Below are positions 27,917 through 37,169 of a stretch of 64,000 nt of DNA, piece by piece. The translations under genes were made by a program, and so were the position numbers. The notes beneath the pieces were generated by a model. It was not told the DNA's origin. It did no database searches and saw only the letters and a program-made list of their open reading frames with translations. Positions within the stretch are counted from its first letter, which is position 1. Each line of letters starts with the position of its first letter. The stretch is from Halohasta litchfieldiae (GTDB lineage Archaea > Halobacteriota > Halobacteria > Halobacteriales > Haloferacaceae), in contig NZ_CP024845.1 of the NCBI RefSeq assembly GCF_002788215.1, positions 434,001 to 498,000 on the forward strand. Reading direction: 5' to 3'.

Positions 27917-29650
27917 ATGGCAGACACAGACACCGGTCCCCGCGACATTACAACGGATCATGAGACGATCAGACAGTGGGTCGAACAACGGAGCGGGACA
28001 CCCGCCCATATTACTGGTCAGGTCGACGACGACGCCAGCAGCCTCTATATCGTCCGCGAAGACGAGGAGATGGAGGGACTCGATCCCCTCTCGTGGGACG
28101 AGTTCTTCGAGACGTTCGACGCCGAGGGGTTGGCGTTCGTCTATCAGGATCGGGATGTCGGCGAGACCGACGAATGGCTCTACGACCTGATCGACCGCAA
28201 CGAAGTCGCCGAACGGGCCTCGCTCGAAACCACCGATGTCGAGCAGTCGCTGGTCGAAGGCGACGTTGTCCGCAGCGAGATCACCGAGACAAAAGTTATC
28301 GAGACGACGGTGGTCGAAACCGACCAGATCGAAAGCGAAGTCGTCGACAGCGAGATCATCGACAGTACTCTCGTCGACCGGGAGACGATCTCACGGGAGA
28401 TCGTTGGCGTCTCCTTCGAGGGGAGTCCGGACCAGCTTTCAGCGAGGCTCAGATCGGAGACGACAGAGACGACACGGATGGACACCGACGAAGAGATGAC
28501 CGACGACGGAATGACTGAGACGACACGGATGGACACCGAGGGAGAAAGCGGTGGGCCACAACACAGTCCGGTCGACGAGCCAGCCGACAAAACGACACCC
28601 GAGCCACCAGTCGACCGACGGTCGACTGACCGCGAGGAGGTAAACCGAACGGCGACCAGCGAACAGTCCAGCCAGCGTGCGGCGACCGGCCAACAGCCCG
28701 GCGACCGACGGGCGAGTGAGCACCGGGAGAGTGACGACCAAACGAGTGATCGACAGCCAAGCGAGCGACGGGTGAGTAACCGACAGCAAGAAGAGCCGAC
28801 AGTTGGACTCGCGGTCGACGATACCGTCGTCCTCGATGTCAACGACACCGTCCGGACAGCGATGGAGATCTTCGACCGGAAAACCGTCGAGAGCCGCATC
28901 GTCGAACAGGAAATCACCGAAACGGACACCGTCGAGAGCGACGCGATCAACATCGAGGGTATCGAAGAAAGTCTGCTGGAGAGCGATCTGATCGACGGGC
29001 AGATCGTCAGCGACGAGACCGGCGAGACCACGACAGCAGGCCTGCCGAGCGGAGCGATCACCAGCGAGCAGACCGAAGGAGATACAGTCCAAAGCCAGTT
29101 CGTCGAACGCCGGCTGATCGAAACGGAGTCGACCGAACATCACCGGGTGACAGCAGATATCGCCGATCACAAGCTGGTCGATACCGTCGACAGCCGAAGC
29201 AGCATCGTCGAGCGAGCGATTGTCGACCGAGAGGCCGGTGAGGAGGTCATGCTTCGCCAGCCCGAAGCCGGTGTGGCGACGACCGACGATCAGATCACCG
29301 CCGCCGAGGAGTCCGCGACCACTGCAGACGCCGACGCGGAGATGGCGGCCGAACCCGGTGGTGAAACGGGCGAGGCCGGAACGACCACAACCGACGAGGC
29401 CGGGATGTCGACCGCAACCGAAATCACCGACGACGAGATCGGCAAACAGGTCGTCTCAGGCGACAAGGAGGTTGGGATGGTAAGCGATGTCGACACCGAT
29501 GCCAACAGGCTGTACGTCGATCCCGAACCGAGTCTGGCCGACAAAATCAAAGCCGCCCTCGACTGGGGCGAAACCGAGGACAGCTACCCGGTTGAGGCCG
29601 ACCAGATCGAGGGAGTCGACGACGACGAAATCCGTATCCGCGAGATCTGA
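27917..29650 (+). CDS. Acidic protein with five-residue repeats and C-terminal PRC-barrel-like domain
   Basis: 577 residues from the ATG at 27917 (27908 adds three). N-terminal about 90 residues: a small domain (TIRQWVEQRSG...SWDEFFETFDAEGLAFVYQD) seen in halophile stress-type proteins. Then three blocks with a clear period of five, x-(V/I)-(E/D)-(S/T)-x, for example VVETD QIESE VVDSE IIDST (about residues 105-167, 323-370 and 390-442, counted from 27908). A disordered Arg/Ser/Gln-rich stretch (171-300) with two ETTRMDT copies separates blocks 1 and 2. Residues 506-580 look like a PRC barrel. The five-residue period suggests a beta-helix like pentapeptide-repeat proteins, with an acidic face. 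Function unknown. Confidence 0.8.
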   Translation: MADTDTGPRDITTDHETIRQWVEQRSGTPAHITGQVDDDASSLYIVREDEEMEGLDPLSWDEFFETFDAEGLAFVYQDRDVGETDEWLYDLIDRNEVAERASLETTDVEQSLVEGDVVRSEITETKVIETTVVETDQIESEVVDSEIIDSTLVDRETISREIVGVSFEGSPDQLSARLRSETTETTRMDTDEEMTDDGMTETTRMDTEGESGGPQHSPVDEPADKTTPEPPVDRRSTDREEVNRTATSEQSSQRAATGQQPGDRRASEHRESDDQTSDRQPSERRVSNRQQEEPTVGLAVDDTVVLDVNDTVRTAMEIFDRKTVESRIVEQEITETDTVESDAINIEGIEESLLESDLIDGQIVSDETGETTTAGLPSGAITSEQTEGDTVQSQFVERRLIETESTEHHRVTADIADHKLVDTVDSRSSIVERAIVDREAGEEVMLRQPEAGVATTDDQITAAEESATTADADAEMAAEPGGETGEAGTTTTDEAGMSTATEITDDEIGKQVVSGDKEVGMVSDVDTDANRLYVDPEPSLADKIKAALDWGETEDSYPVEADQIEGVDDDEIRIREI

Positions 29651-29657
29651 GTTCGCC

Positions 29658-30572
29658 TCACTCAGGGCGACAGCCGTCGCAGTCGACCCGTCCATCGAGT
29701 TGGTCGGGAAGCCCAAACATCGAGGGCTGGAGCTCCGCCCAGAGACAGCGCTGAAAGGCGACGTCGAACCCAGTTGTATCCCGAATCGACCCGAGACCCG
29801 TCCGGAGGGCTTCCCATTCGTGGGCCATGAGGTTGAACTTCTCGTTGGTACCCATCACGCCCGTGTTTTCGGGGTCCGTCGAGTGACACACTGCATAGTG
29901 GGCGATCTCGTGGAGAATCAGTTTGGCCTCGATTTCGGGGCTCTGGCGATCAGCGACCACCGCACGGTTGCCCGTGCTGAGACCGCTGACGTAACCCGAC
30001 CCGGTGTGGAACTTCGTCCATGGACTGTACAGTCGGCCGTGATGGGGTCCCTCACCGAACCCCGGAACGACGACCAGTTGGAGGGCAACGTTTTTCAGTC
30101 GACGCTCGACGGTCCGGTGATAGAAACTCCACGGCGACCAGAGGATTCGCCGGGCGTCGTAGCCATACCGCCGCTCGAACCATGCGCGGTCGTAGCGCTC
30201 GGGATAGTCGAGCCACTGGAGATAGATCCCGTTGGACCGAAACAACTCGACCAGCGCCGTCTTCGTCCGTTCGCTGACGGTCGTTGCACCGACATACCGG
30301 ATGTCGACCAACAGATCTCGCCGGTCGGGATCGAACCCCTCGAACTGATCGACCCCGAACAGGTCGGTCAGCCACGCAGTGAACTCCTCGGAGCCTTCGA
30401 GGGAGTCGGGAATCGCGTCGCTGTCGGCGTCCTCATAGGAGCGGTCGAGACTGTATGCCGTCGTACCGATCCCGAACGGCGCGGTGACCACCCCGCCGAG
30501 GAGTTTGAGTGTCTCTCGTCGACCCGGATCTGCTGGCCCGCTGATCGGCTTGTCCTCATCAGAATCCGTCAC
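29658..30572 (-). CDS. Tat-exported zinc metalloprotease-like protein
   Basis: 304 residues. Twin-arginine signal (GRRETLKLLGGVV, about 18-40), then a calcium-loop-like DADSDAIPDSLEG, and near residue 218 the zinc motif HEIAHYAVCH, i.e. HExxH plus a further His five residues on, followed by NTGVMG, which could be a Met-turn. The spacing differs by one from the metzincin HExxHxxGxxH. Probably an extracellular peptidase; activity is inferred. It ends 7 bases from the preceding convergent gene. Confidence 0.75.
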   Translation of the reverse strand: MTDSDEDKPISGPADPGRRETLKLLGGVVTAPFGIGTTAYSLDRSYEDADSDAIPDSLEGSEEFTAWLTDLFGVDQFEGFDPDRRDLLVDIRYVGATTVSERTKTALVELFRSNGIYLQWLDYPERYDRAWFERRYGYDARRILWSPWSFYHRTVERRLKNVALQLVVVPGFGEGPHHGRLYSPWTKFHTGSGYVSGLSTGNRAVVADRQSPEIEAKLILHEIAHYAVCHSTDPENTGVMGTNEKFNLMAHEWEALRTGLGSIRDTTGFDVAFQRCLWAELQPSMFGLPDQLDGRVDCDGCRPE

Positions 30573-30751
30573 AGTCTGTCCTTCCTGACTGTTCTGGATA
30601 CTATGATCATTTAATTATATCGGTTATTATAATATAGAATAACAAATTTTGTACTATTCCTAATTATTTGGTCACTAATAATCCTAAAACAGCTTTTAAC
30701 CTATAGCCAAAAAGAGGTGAAAATCATAAAAAATAGGGAGGGGGTAACTAC

Positions 30752-30757
30752 TTTATA
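30752..30757 (+). promoter_or_regulatory. TATA box of cheY
   Basis: TTTATA lies 22-27 bases before the cheY ATG in an AT-rich 200-base gap, giving a leaderless message. Confidence 0.6.
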
Positions 30758-30778
30758 TCCTCCCGACAATCCAGTGGC

Positions 30779-31159
30779 ATGAGCGACCGGGCCCTTGTCG
30801 TCGACGACTCTTCGTTCCAGCGAACTATCGTCTCAAACACCATCGAGGACTGGTTCGACATCGTCGCGACCGCCGAAAACGGAAAGGAGGCCATCGAGCA
30901 GTTCAAGAAGGAACGGCCCGACGTGGTGACGATGGATATCATGATGCCGGAGATGGACGGCATCACGGCAGTCAAGAACATCAAGGAGATTTCGCCGGAG
31001 ACGATTATCGTGATGGTGACAAGCGTCAAGCAGAAACAGAAGATGCGAGAGGCCGCCAAGGCGGGCGCTGACGGCTATGTGACCAAACCCGTCAACACCA
31101 AAAAACTCCGCGACGAGTTCGCCGACGTTCTCGACTGGCCCGCCGCGAGTCAAGAGTAG
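30779..31159 (+). CDS. cheY: Chemotaxis response regulator CheY
   Basis: 126 residues, a lone receiver domain. Acidic pair in VVDDSS, phospho-acceptor Asp 53 in TMDIMMPEMDG, Thr 81 (VMVTS) and Lys 103 (VTKPVN). MPEMDGITAV and the KQKQKM loop match archaeal CheY, which signals from CheA to the archaellum. No other chemotaxis gene is in the window, so it is outside the usual che cluster; another phosphorelay role is possible. Confidence 0.85.
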   Translation: MSDRALVVDDSSFQRTIVSNTIEDWFDIVATAENGKEAIEQFKKERPDVVTMDIMMPEMDGITAVKNIKEISPETIIVMVTSVKQKQKMREAAKAGADGYVTKPVNTKKLRDEFADVLDWPAASQE

Positions 31160-31347
31160 CTGCCGAGGAGCCCTGTTGAAATCCTCAGAGAGTCACACGT
31201 TCGTCCTGTAATTCGACTAGATGAACGCTTCCCGAAGTCACAGTTACACCGTTTCACTGAGACTCGGTCTATCTGACACCTCCGACGCCGTGTCGTGGTC
31301 CGCGGTCTAAGGCCAGCAAGGATTCTTGTTTAGCATATATGTGGATT

Positions 31348-31560
31348 CTACTGAGTCAAAACGAGTATCAAAAGCACCACACCAAACAGTAGGATAATCA
31401 CTGAGAGCTGTTTGTTCCGTCTCCTTGTTCGTTCACCGACTTTCACAGGATCGTTTCTAACTTCTTCAACACTTCCCCATGTACGACCACCTAATTCTGG
31501 TCTGCGAAACCCAATAATACCCATCGTTATGAATAACAGTGAAGCGAGTAAGTAACTCAT
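31348..31560 (-). CDS. Small two-TM membrane protein
   Basis: 70 residues. Helix 1 covers about 3-18 (LLASLLFITMGIIGF) and helix 2 about 50-68 (LSVIILLFGVVLLILVL), joined by a charged loop with RRRNKQ. The composition is that of a genuine membrane protein. No function recognised. The DNA is less GC-rich than its neighbours. Confidence 0.65.
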   Translation of the reverse strand: MSYLLASLLFITMGIIGFRRPELGGRTWGSVEEVRNDPVKVGERTRRRNKQLSVIILLFGVVLLILVLTQ

Positions 31561-31763
31561 CTACCTACTGACTTCCAGTTGGACGACAAGTATTATCAAT
31601 CATTTCACTTCATGTCAACTGTTAGGATTTATTGTTTTGGATCTACCGAAACACTCGGCAGTTGATGTATTCTCCTGACTATGCTCAAGACGCAGACTTC
31701 AGTGACCAGCTGTTTCAGACAAAAATATCTCAAAGAAGAGGATTTCAACAGAGACGCCAAGGA

Positions 31764-32570
31764 TTATTTGATCGCGGAAACGACGCCAGCAACGCCACGC
31801 ACACTTTTCACCGCGCCCAGTTTCGCCAGCGAGCCACCTTTCAGCGCGCCAAATTTGGCGTACGACGCGGTCGTGACCGCACCTGCTTTGGCGTAGTAGC
31901 CGCTTTTGCGGGCCGCACCGATACAGTAGTGTTTGGCCGCCATCGGGATCGGGGCGCGTCGACCCTGTACCGCGGTCGACCCCTCGCGGATCGCCGCACA
32001 GACATCGCTGGCCGTAACTGAGTCCCTGCTTTCGGCGTCCAGCGTGATCTCGGTGTAGGCACGCCCCACATACGGCAGGGTGTGGGCATCGCTGGCCGCC
32101 ACCGCCGGATAGCCGTGGGCGTCGGCAAACCGCCGGGCGCGGCGGTTTTTATATCCGGTAAACAGCCACGCGTTGAACGACTCGATGGCGTCGACATCGG
32201 GGATGTTCTTCTTCCGAACACCGTGGCGGGTTCGCTGGAAGGGATGGGGAACGATAGCGACGCCGCCGTGGTCGCGAATCCAGTCGACAGTTTCTGCGTA
32301 CGGCTCGCGACGGGGTGGCATCTCCTCGACGCCAATCGCAAGCAGGTGACCGTGAGCCGTCGACACCTCGACTCCGGGAATCCCAATCAGGCCGTACTCG
32401 GGTGCCAACTCCGCTGCCCGGAGCGACTCGCCGATTGCGTCGTGGTCGGTGATCACGACCCCATCGAGTCCGATGTCTGCGGCGTGTTCTAAAATCAGAT
32501 CGACCGGTTCGCTCCCGTCGTAGGAGCCGTCCGAATGTACATGTAAATCGATCTGGAGCGGAATATCCAT
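31764..32570 (-). CDS. PHP-domain metal-dependent phosphoesterase
   Basis: 268 residues from the ATG at 32570 (MDIPLQIDLHVHSDGS). PHP metal ligands in order: DLHVHSDGSYDGSE, VITDHDAIG, GVEVSTAHGHLL, VPHPF and SDAHTLP. It would hydrolyse a phosphoester with two or three bound metals; substrate is unknown. The C-terminal 60 residues are Ala/Gly/Lys-rich and repetitive (KAGAVTTASYAKFGALKGGS), an unusual tail. The plus-strand frames across this end are antisense. Confidence 0.87.
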   Translation of the reverse strand: MDIPLQIDLHVHSDGSYDGSEPVDLILEHAADIGLDGVVITDHDAIGESLRAAELAPEYGLIGIPGVEVSTAHGHLLAIGVEEMPPRREPYAETVDWIRDHGGVAIVPHPFQRTRHGVRKKNIPDVDAIESFNAWLFTGYKNRRARRFADAHGYPAVAASDAHTLPYVGRAYTEITLDAESRDSVTASDVCAAIREGSTAVQGRRAPIPMAAKHYCIGAARKSGYYAKAGAVTTASYAKFGALKGGSLAKLGAVKSVRGVAGVVSAIK

Positions 32571-32690
32571 GTCGACGACCACTATCAAGCCGACAGGGAA
32601 AAAGTCACTCGTCAGATATTGACAGATACGGCCCTTTGAGAGCACTCAGATGACACTTTATTACTGATTGCGATATACCACAGTCGACAG

Positions 32691-33749
32691 TTAGCGAGTG
32701 GCTAACAGTTCCTCGGCCGTGTCGACGCCGCTCCAGTAGGCTTCGTGTGCGCGACCCTCGCCGCTGAGCCAGTCGCCGGCGACGAACAGTCCCTCCTCGC
32801 GGAGTGGGTCGACGATCTCGCCGTCGAGTCCCGCGTTAGGGAGGGCATACCGCCAGCCCTGATCGTCGACCCACTCCGGTTCGTCGAGACGGTCGTCATC
32901 GAGGAGATCGGCAACCATTCCGGCCACCTCCTCGCTTGCCTTCGCAAGCGGCACGTCGTAGTTATTTGTCGACCAGTCGGGAGCCATCTGGGCGATGAGC
33001 AAACTCTGACCGTCAGGGACGTGGCCCGCCTTACAGGATTCCCGGGCGAGCCAGCCAATCGGATGGGCGCGGTCGGTGTTGACCAGCGCGTAGTAGGGAC
33101 GGTCGATCTCGAAAGGGTACTGCAGAACGACCGTTCGGATCGTCCGAAACGGAACCGACCGGATTGCGTCGACGGCCTCGGTGAGCTGGTCGGTGGCAGA
33201 ACCATCGGCAAAGCTGGTAGAGGCCAGCAGATCGGCGGTCTGTGGGGCCGGTGGCGTGAGGACGATGTTCTCGAAGGGTCCGTGATCGTCGCCATCGGTG
33301 TCGGTCAACGTCCAGCCAGCCGCGGTTTGGGCGAGGCTGTCGACGCGTGTCGTGTTGTGAACTGTGGCATCGGTCCGCGCTATGAGTCGTTTGGCGAACT
33401 GGGTGATCCCCTCAGTCCACGTCCACTTGTGGGCCTCTCGGCGGTCACCGGGGCTGATCTCGCCGTGTTTGTCGAACGTCCAAACTGGCTCTGTGATGTC
33501 GACTAGTCCCTCCTCGCCGAGTTCGTGGAGCAACTCGGTGGTCCGACCGTCGGGGTCCTTGATGTAGTTCGCGCCGTGGTCGTAGTGGCAGCCGTGTTTG
33601 CGACGGGTAGCCGCGCGGCCGCCGACACCCCGGCTCTTTTCGAGGATCGTTACCTCAATCGGCTGATTTCGGAGCCTATCGGCGACACCGACACCCGCCA
33701 GCCCTGCACCCACGACACAGAGCCTGTGAGTGGGTTGGTCTGCTTCCAT
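32691..33749 (-). CDS. FAD-dependent oxidoreductase (renalase/amine-oxidase-like)
   Basis: 352 residues. N-terminal dinucleotide motif VVGAGLAGVGVADRL, then the conserved ILEKSRGVGGRAATRR segment of this family and a C-terminal FVAGDWLSGEGRAHEAYWSG that binds FAD and closes the fold. Substrate not known. A soluble flavoprotein by composition. Divergent from the HAD hydrolase at 33825 with a short gap. Confidence 0.88.
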   Translation of the reverse strand: MEADQPTHRLCVVGAGLAGVGVADRLRNQPIEVTILEKSRGVGGRAATRRKHGCHYDHGANYIKDPDGRTTELLHELGEEGLVDITEPVWTFDKHGEISPGDRREAHKWTWTEGITQFAKRLIARTDATVHNTTRVDSLAQTAAGWTLTDTDGDDHGPFENIVLTPPAPQTADLLASTSFADGSATDQLTEAVDAIRSVPFRTIRTVVLQYPFEIDRPYYALVNTDRAHPIGWLARESCKAGHVPDGQSLLIAQMAPDWSTNNYDVPLAKASEEVAGMVADLLDDDRLDEPEWVDDQGWRYALPNAGLDGEIVDPLREEGLFVAGDWLSGEGRAHEAYWSGVDTAEELLATR

Positions 33750-33824
33750 ACGGTCCCAAACGGCAGCCAGCGGCTAAAATCCCCGTTGCACACTGTTTTC
33801 CCGTCTGACTTCATTGGTACTGGT

Positions 33825-34490
33825 ATGTACGATGCGGTGATATTCGATAACGATGGAGTGTTGGTCTCCCGGACGTCCTACGATGTGCTCCACGAGGCCA
33901 CGTGGGCGGCGTTCGACGCGGCCGGTGTCTCCGATCCCGATCCCGACGACGTGAAGGCGATGGTGGTCGACGTGAGTTCGACTGAGGTCGAAGACGTCTG
34001 TGCACGCTATGGGGTCGATCCCGAGACGTTCTGGGCCCAACGTGACCAACTGTCCAGCGAGCGACAGCAGACCGAGGCCTGCGCCGGACGCAAAACCCCC
34101 TACGAGGATCTCAGTGCGCTCGACCGCCTGTCGATGCCAATGGGTGTCGTGAGTTCCAACCAACAGGCGACCGTCGACTTCCTGCTGAGCTACTTCGACC
34201 TTCGGCCCTACTTTTCGGTCGCACTCGGCCGCGAACCGACGCCCGAGGCACTCGACCGACAGAAACCTGACCCCTACTATCTCACGCAGGCGGTCGACGC
34301 CCTCGATGCCGACTCGGCACTGTTTGTTGGGGACAACGACTCGGATATCGCCGCCGCCAACAATGCCGGACTCGACTCGGCGTTCATCCGCAGACCCCAC
34401 CGCCGGAGCCACGACCCCTCGCCAAGACCGACACATATCGTCGAAGATCTCCACGATATCGTCGACCTCTGTCGGTCCGCAACAGTCTGA
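33825..34490 (+). CDS. HAD-superfamily hydrolase (phosphoglycolate-phosphatase-like)
   Basis: 221 residues from the ATG at 33825; the 100 codons open before it are antisense to the flavoprotein. Motif I is DNDGVLVSR (DxDGT type, with D at the nucleophile), motif II GVVSSNQQA, motif III/IV KPDPYY and GDNDSDIAAANNAG. A helical cap domain lies between residues 15 and 85. It dephosphorylates a small substrate, not identifiable by eye. Confidence 0.88.
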   Translation: MYDAVIFDNDGVLVSRTSYDVLHEATWAAFDAAGVSDPDPDDVKAMVVDVSSTEVEDVCARYGVDPETFWAQRDQLSSERQQTEACAGRKTPYEDLSALDRLSMPMGVVSSNQQATVDFLLSYFDLRPYFSVALGREPTPEALDRQKPDPYYLTQAVDALDADSALFVGDNDSDIAAANNAGLDSAFIRRPHRRSHDPSPRPTHIVEDLHDIVDLCRSATV

Positions 34491-34693
34491 GATCGCATCC
34501 TCAAAAACTGATATATTCTGTATAAAATCCACGCAGAGACGAATCTATATTTAAGAATGTCTGACAGATGTGGATATATGAGATGAGTATACTGCCGCTA
34601 GAGGCGATCTAACGTACATATAACACTAGTATATTTCATATCAGCTTCATATCATAGGTTAATATGATAATATTTGGTGAATGTGTCGAATAG

Positions 34694-34699
34694 TTTATA
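34694..34699 (+). promoter_or_regulatory. TATA box of the DUF4397-like lipoprotein gene
   Basis: TTTATA, whose centre is about 25 bases before the TTG at 34722. It lies inside the longer open frame beginning at 34674, so that upstream ATG is probably before the transcript starts. Confidence 0.5.
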
Positions 34700-34721
34700 C
34701 GTATACCACTCATTTGTAGTT

Positions 34722-35582
34722 TTGTATCATATAGAGACTCACAACCGACGAGCAGTACTGAAGACGGCAGGTAGCGTTGCGATTATCGGCAGTCTCGCTG
34801 GCTGTGCTGGCGGCGAGGGACAAGGCAACGAGACGAACGAGACAAACGACTCGGAGATGGACGACGGCAACGAGACGAATAGCTCCGATGAGGGGATGGA
34901 CAATGGCAGCCAGATGGCCAACGTCCGTGTGGCCCATCTCGCACCGGACGCGCCGAACGTCGACGTCTACGTCGACGACGAGGCGGTGCTCGAAGACGTG
35001 TCGTTCAGCACCATCAGCGACTATCTCGAACTCGAAGCCGGCACCTATGACGTGCAGATCACCGAAGCCGGCACCGAGGAGGCCGTATACGACGAGTCCC
35101 TTGAAGTCGAGGCGGCCAACTACACGGTTGCGGCGGTCGGCGAGATCAGCGAGGAGAACCAGCCGTTCGCAGTCGAAGTGTACGAGGACGACCTGAGCGA
35201 TCCGGGCGAGAGTGCCCGTCTCCGCGGCATTCACGCGGCTCCCGACGCGCCAGCGGTCGACATCGCCGACGAGGAGACCGGTGACCTGTTGTTCGAGGAC
35301 CTCGCCTTCGGCGAGGACCAAACCGGCGACGCACCGCCGGGCGACTACACGCTCGAAATCTTCCCGACCGGCGAAGACGAGGATCCGGTGGCAACGTTCG
35401 ATGCGAGCGTCGAGGCCGGAAGCGTCTATACGGCGTTCGTCGTCGGCTACCTCGAACCCGACGATGCACCAGCCGACGAGGAGCTCTCGGTCGAAGTCGT
35501 CGAGGACTCCGCTGGGATGGATCTGGGCAGCGAAGACGGAATGGGGGGCAACGAGACGGATAGCGAAAACGAAAGCAGCTAA
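34722..35582 (+). CDS. DUF4397-type surface lipoprotein
   Basis: 286 residues if it starts at the TTG at 34722, which the TATA box supports; an ATG at 34674 would give 302. The signal peptide has twin Arg (HNRRAVLK) and lipobox SLAGC. An Asn/Asp/Glu-rich spacer follows, then two similar beta domains of about 100 residues: VRVAHLAPDAPNVDVYVDD and LRGIHAAPDAPAVDIAD, the repeating DUF4397 signature. The tail is acidic and Asn-rich. Role outside the cell is unknown; adhesion or wall function is a guess. Confidence 0.82.
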   Translation: MYHIETHNRRAVLKTAGSVAIIGSLAGCAGGEGQGNETNETNDSEMDDGNETNSSDEGMDNGSQMANVRVAHLAPDAPNVDVYVDDEAVLEDVSFSTISDYLELEAGTYDVQITEAGTEEAVYDESLEVEAANYTVAAVGEISEENQPFAVEVYEDDLSDPGESARLRGIHAAPDAPAVDIADEETGDLLFEDLAFGEDQTGDAPPGDYTLEIFPTGEDEDPVATFDASVEAGSVYTAFVVGYLEPDDAPADEELSVEVVEDSAGMDLGSEDGMGGNETDSENESS

Positions 35583-35610
35583 CGACGCTCTCGACACTGG
35601 CTCGCGGTCC

Positions 35611-36357
35611 TCACTCAATCGTGTAGGTTATTTTTGCTGTCGCGTGAACCGTTACATCGTCCGGCTGTAGCTCCGTCGACCGCCCGGAGCCACTCGCTTC
35701 GTCCATCGCAAACTCCTGGCGAACCGTCGACACGCCACCGTCGCCCGTGTCGACGTGCTGCACATCGACGACCGATCTGTCTACCTCTCCAGCGACGAAC
35801 TCTGCCTCAGTTCGGCCAGCCTCAAGCGCTGTGTCGAGGGCCTCCTGCCGTAGCTCCGCCCGGCGCTCGGCGGAAAGTGTAAACTCGATCCATTCGATGG
35901 TGTCGGCTCCCGATTCGACGGCCGTATCGACCACATTCCCGGTCGACTCCACATCGTCAACTGCGATCCGGAACGCGTGGGTTCCGGCGTAGCGAGTCGA
36001 CTCGCTGGCCGCTGGCTCAGTGTCGTCTACTGGCCTCGGCTCTCGGTCGACGTCTTCTCGGATGCTGAACCGGCCGGTCGTAATTTGGGCTTCATCGAGT
36101 CCGGACGTCACAAGTCCATCTGTGAGCTGTTGGGAGCGATCCGAGAGTTCGTCCCGGATAGCCGCGGGATCGTCGCCAGTGGCTTCGATACTGACGTGGA
36201 CGACTGCTTGATCCGGCTCGGCGGTTACCTCGCCGGATTTGCGGACGGTTAGGGTCCGGCTACTATCACTCTCGTTCGTCTGGGCACTCCCAATACAGCC
36301 CGCGAGTGCTGCTGTTGCTACGGCTCCACTGCCAACGAGGAGTTGTCGTCGTTGCAT
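35611..36357 (-). CDS. SIMPL-domain (DUF541) Tat lipoprotein
   Basis: 248 residues from the ATG at 36357. Twin-arginine start MQRRQLLVGSG with lipobox LAGC, then a DUF541 domain: LTVRKSGEVTAEPDQAVVHV at its start and DTIEWIEFTLSAERR in the middle. Such proteins are periplasmic or cell-surface with no settled role. Convergent with the lipoprotein gene upstream (28-base gap). Confidence 0.85.
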   Translation of the reverse strand: MQRRQLLVGSGAVATAALAGCIGSAQTNESDSSRTLTVRKSGEVTAEPDQAVVHVSIEATGDDPAAIRDELSDRSQQLTDGLVTSGLDEAQITTGRFSIREDVDREPRPVDDTEPAASESTRYAGTHAFRIAVDDVESTGNVVDTAVESGADTIEWIEFTLSAERRAELRQEALDTALEAGRTEAEFVAGEVDRSVVDVQHVDTGDGGVSTVRQEFAMDEASGSGRSTELQPDDVTVHATAKITYTIE

Positions 36358-36424
36358 ATCTCCTGCTATGAGACCGGTTCCTATCAATACGTGTATGACT
36401 GAAAGAGTCGTTTGCGTGCGGCAG

Positions 36425-37120
36425 TCAGGCGTCTGCCGGCTCCGATTTGTTGATCCGTGTTGCCAGCGCCCAAAACAGCGGGAGAATCGTGAGGACGACC
36501 GCACCCCACGCCGCCAGTTGGAATGCTGTCGCCCCGGCGGCGATCTCCGTTCCGCGGGCCACCGGAATCGTGGTATGGTGTGGCTCGCCGACAATAGGGA
36601 TGAAGTAGTCGACGGTCAGATCAATCGTATACCACCCCACCGCGAGGCCGACAGCCGCCACCGGAAAGTCGGTGATGCGGTGGAGGACGAACGCTTGGAC
36701 GACCATCGCCAAATGGCTCACCAGCAGGAAGGCGTACATCGCGGGCGCGGTGAACTCCAAAAACGCGTCAGCAAAAATGACAAGCACCCATGGCGTCCAG
36801 AGGCCGAGTTTGATGTTGCCGAAGAAGGCGAGTGCAGTCAGATAGTCGTTGGATCGGTCGACCGCCCACAGGGCGAACGCACCAGCGATAAACAGCGTCG
36901 CCATCGGGCTGTCGGGGACGAAAATCCACATCTCTGGAGCCGTGCGGGAGAGCTGTGGAAAGTAGTACCAGAAGCCGAAGGCCGTCCCCGCGAGATTGAT
37001 CGCGACGACGAGCCAGACGAGCCGGAGGCCGATGGTTTCGAGAACCGACGGCACCGGCGCAAGCCAACGTGGGAGACGGTCTCGTGAGGGCAGCTGTCGA
37101 CCGCTCGGAATCCAACCCAT
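36425..37120 (-). CDS. DUF1405-family membrane protein
   Basis: 231 residues, about six TM helices. Segments such as GFWYYFPQL, FVPDSPMATLF and GNIKLGLWTPWV match the DUF1405 family, uncharacterised in function. It is in the same orientation as the glycosyltransferase at 37170, 49 bases downstream of that gene's stop, so the two may form an operon. Confidence 0.82.
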   Translation of the reverse strand: MGWIPSGRQLPSRDRLPRWLAPVPSVLETIGLRLVWLVVAINLAGTAFGFWYYFPQLSRTAPEMWIFVPDSPMATLFIAGAFALWAVDRSNDYLTALAFFGNIKLGLWTPWVLVIFADAFLEFTAPAMYAFLLVSHLAMVVQAFVLHRITDFPVAAVGLAVGWYTIDLTVDYFIPIVGEPHHTTIPVARGTEIAAGATAFQLAAWGAVVLTILPLFWALATRINKSEPADA

Positions 37121-37169
37121 ACAGAGCTTTCAGCACGGCAGAAAATAAGTCACCGGGACCGAAGCGGCC

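Noticed and set aside
28180..29170. Two minus-strand frames of 293 and 243 codons within the acidic repeat gene
   Set aside because: Composed of Ser/Thr/Val runs that mirror the repeated codons on the plus strand; no domain pattern.
31632..32021. Plus-strand frames at the PHP gene 3' end
   Set aside because: Antisense to the Ala/Gly/Lys-rich tail of the PHP protein.
33525..33824. N-terminal extension of the HAD hydrolase
   Set aside because: It is antisense to the flavoprotein; the HAD motif I begins right at the ATG at 33825.
36239..37087. 282-codon plus-strand frame
   Set aside because: Arg/Glu-rich reading of the strand opposite DUF1405; the membrane protein on the minus strand is clearly real.
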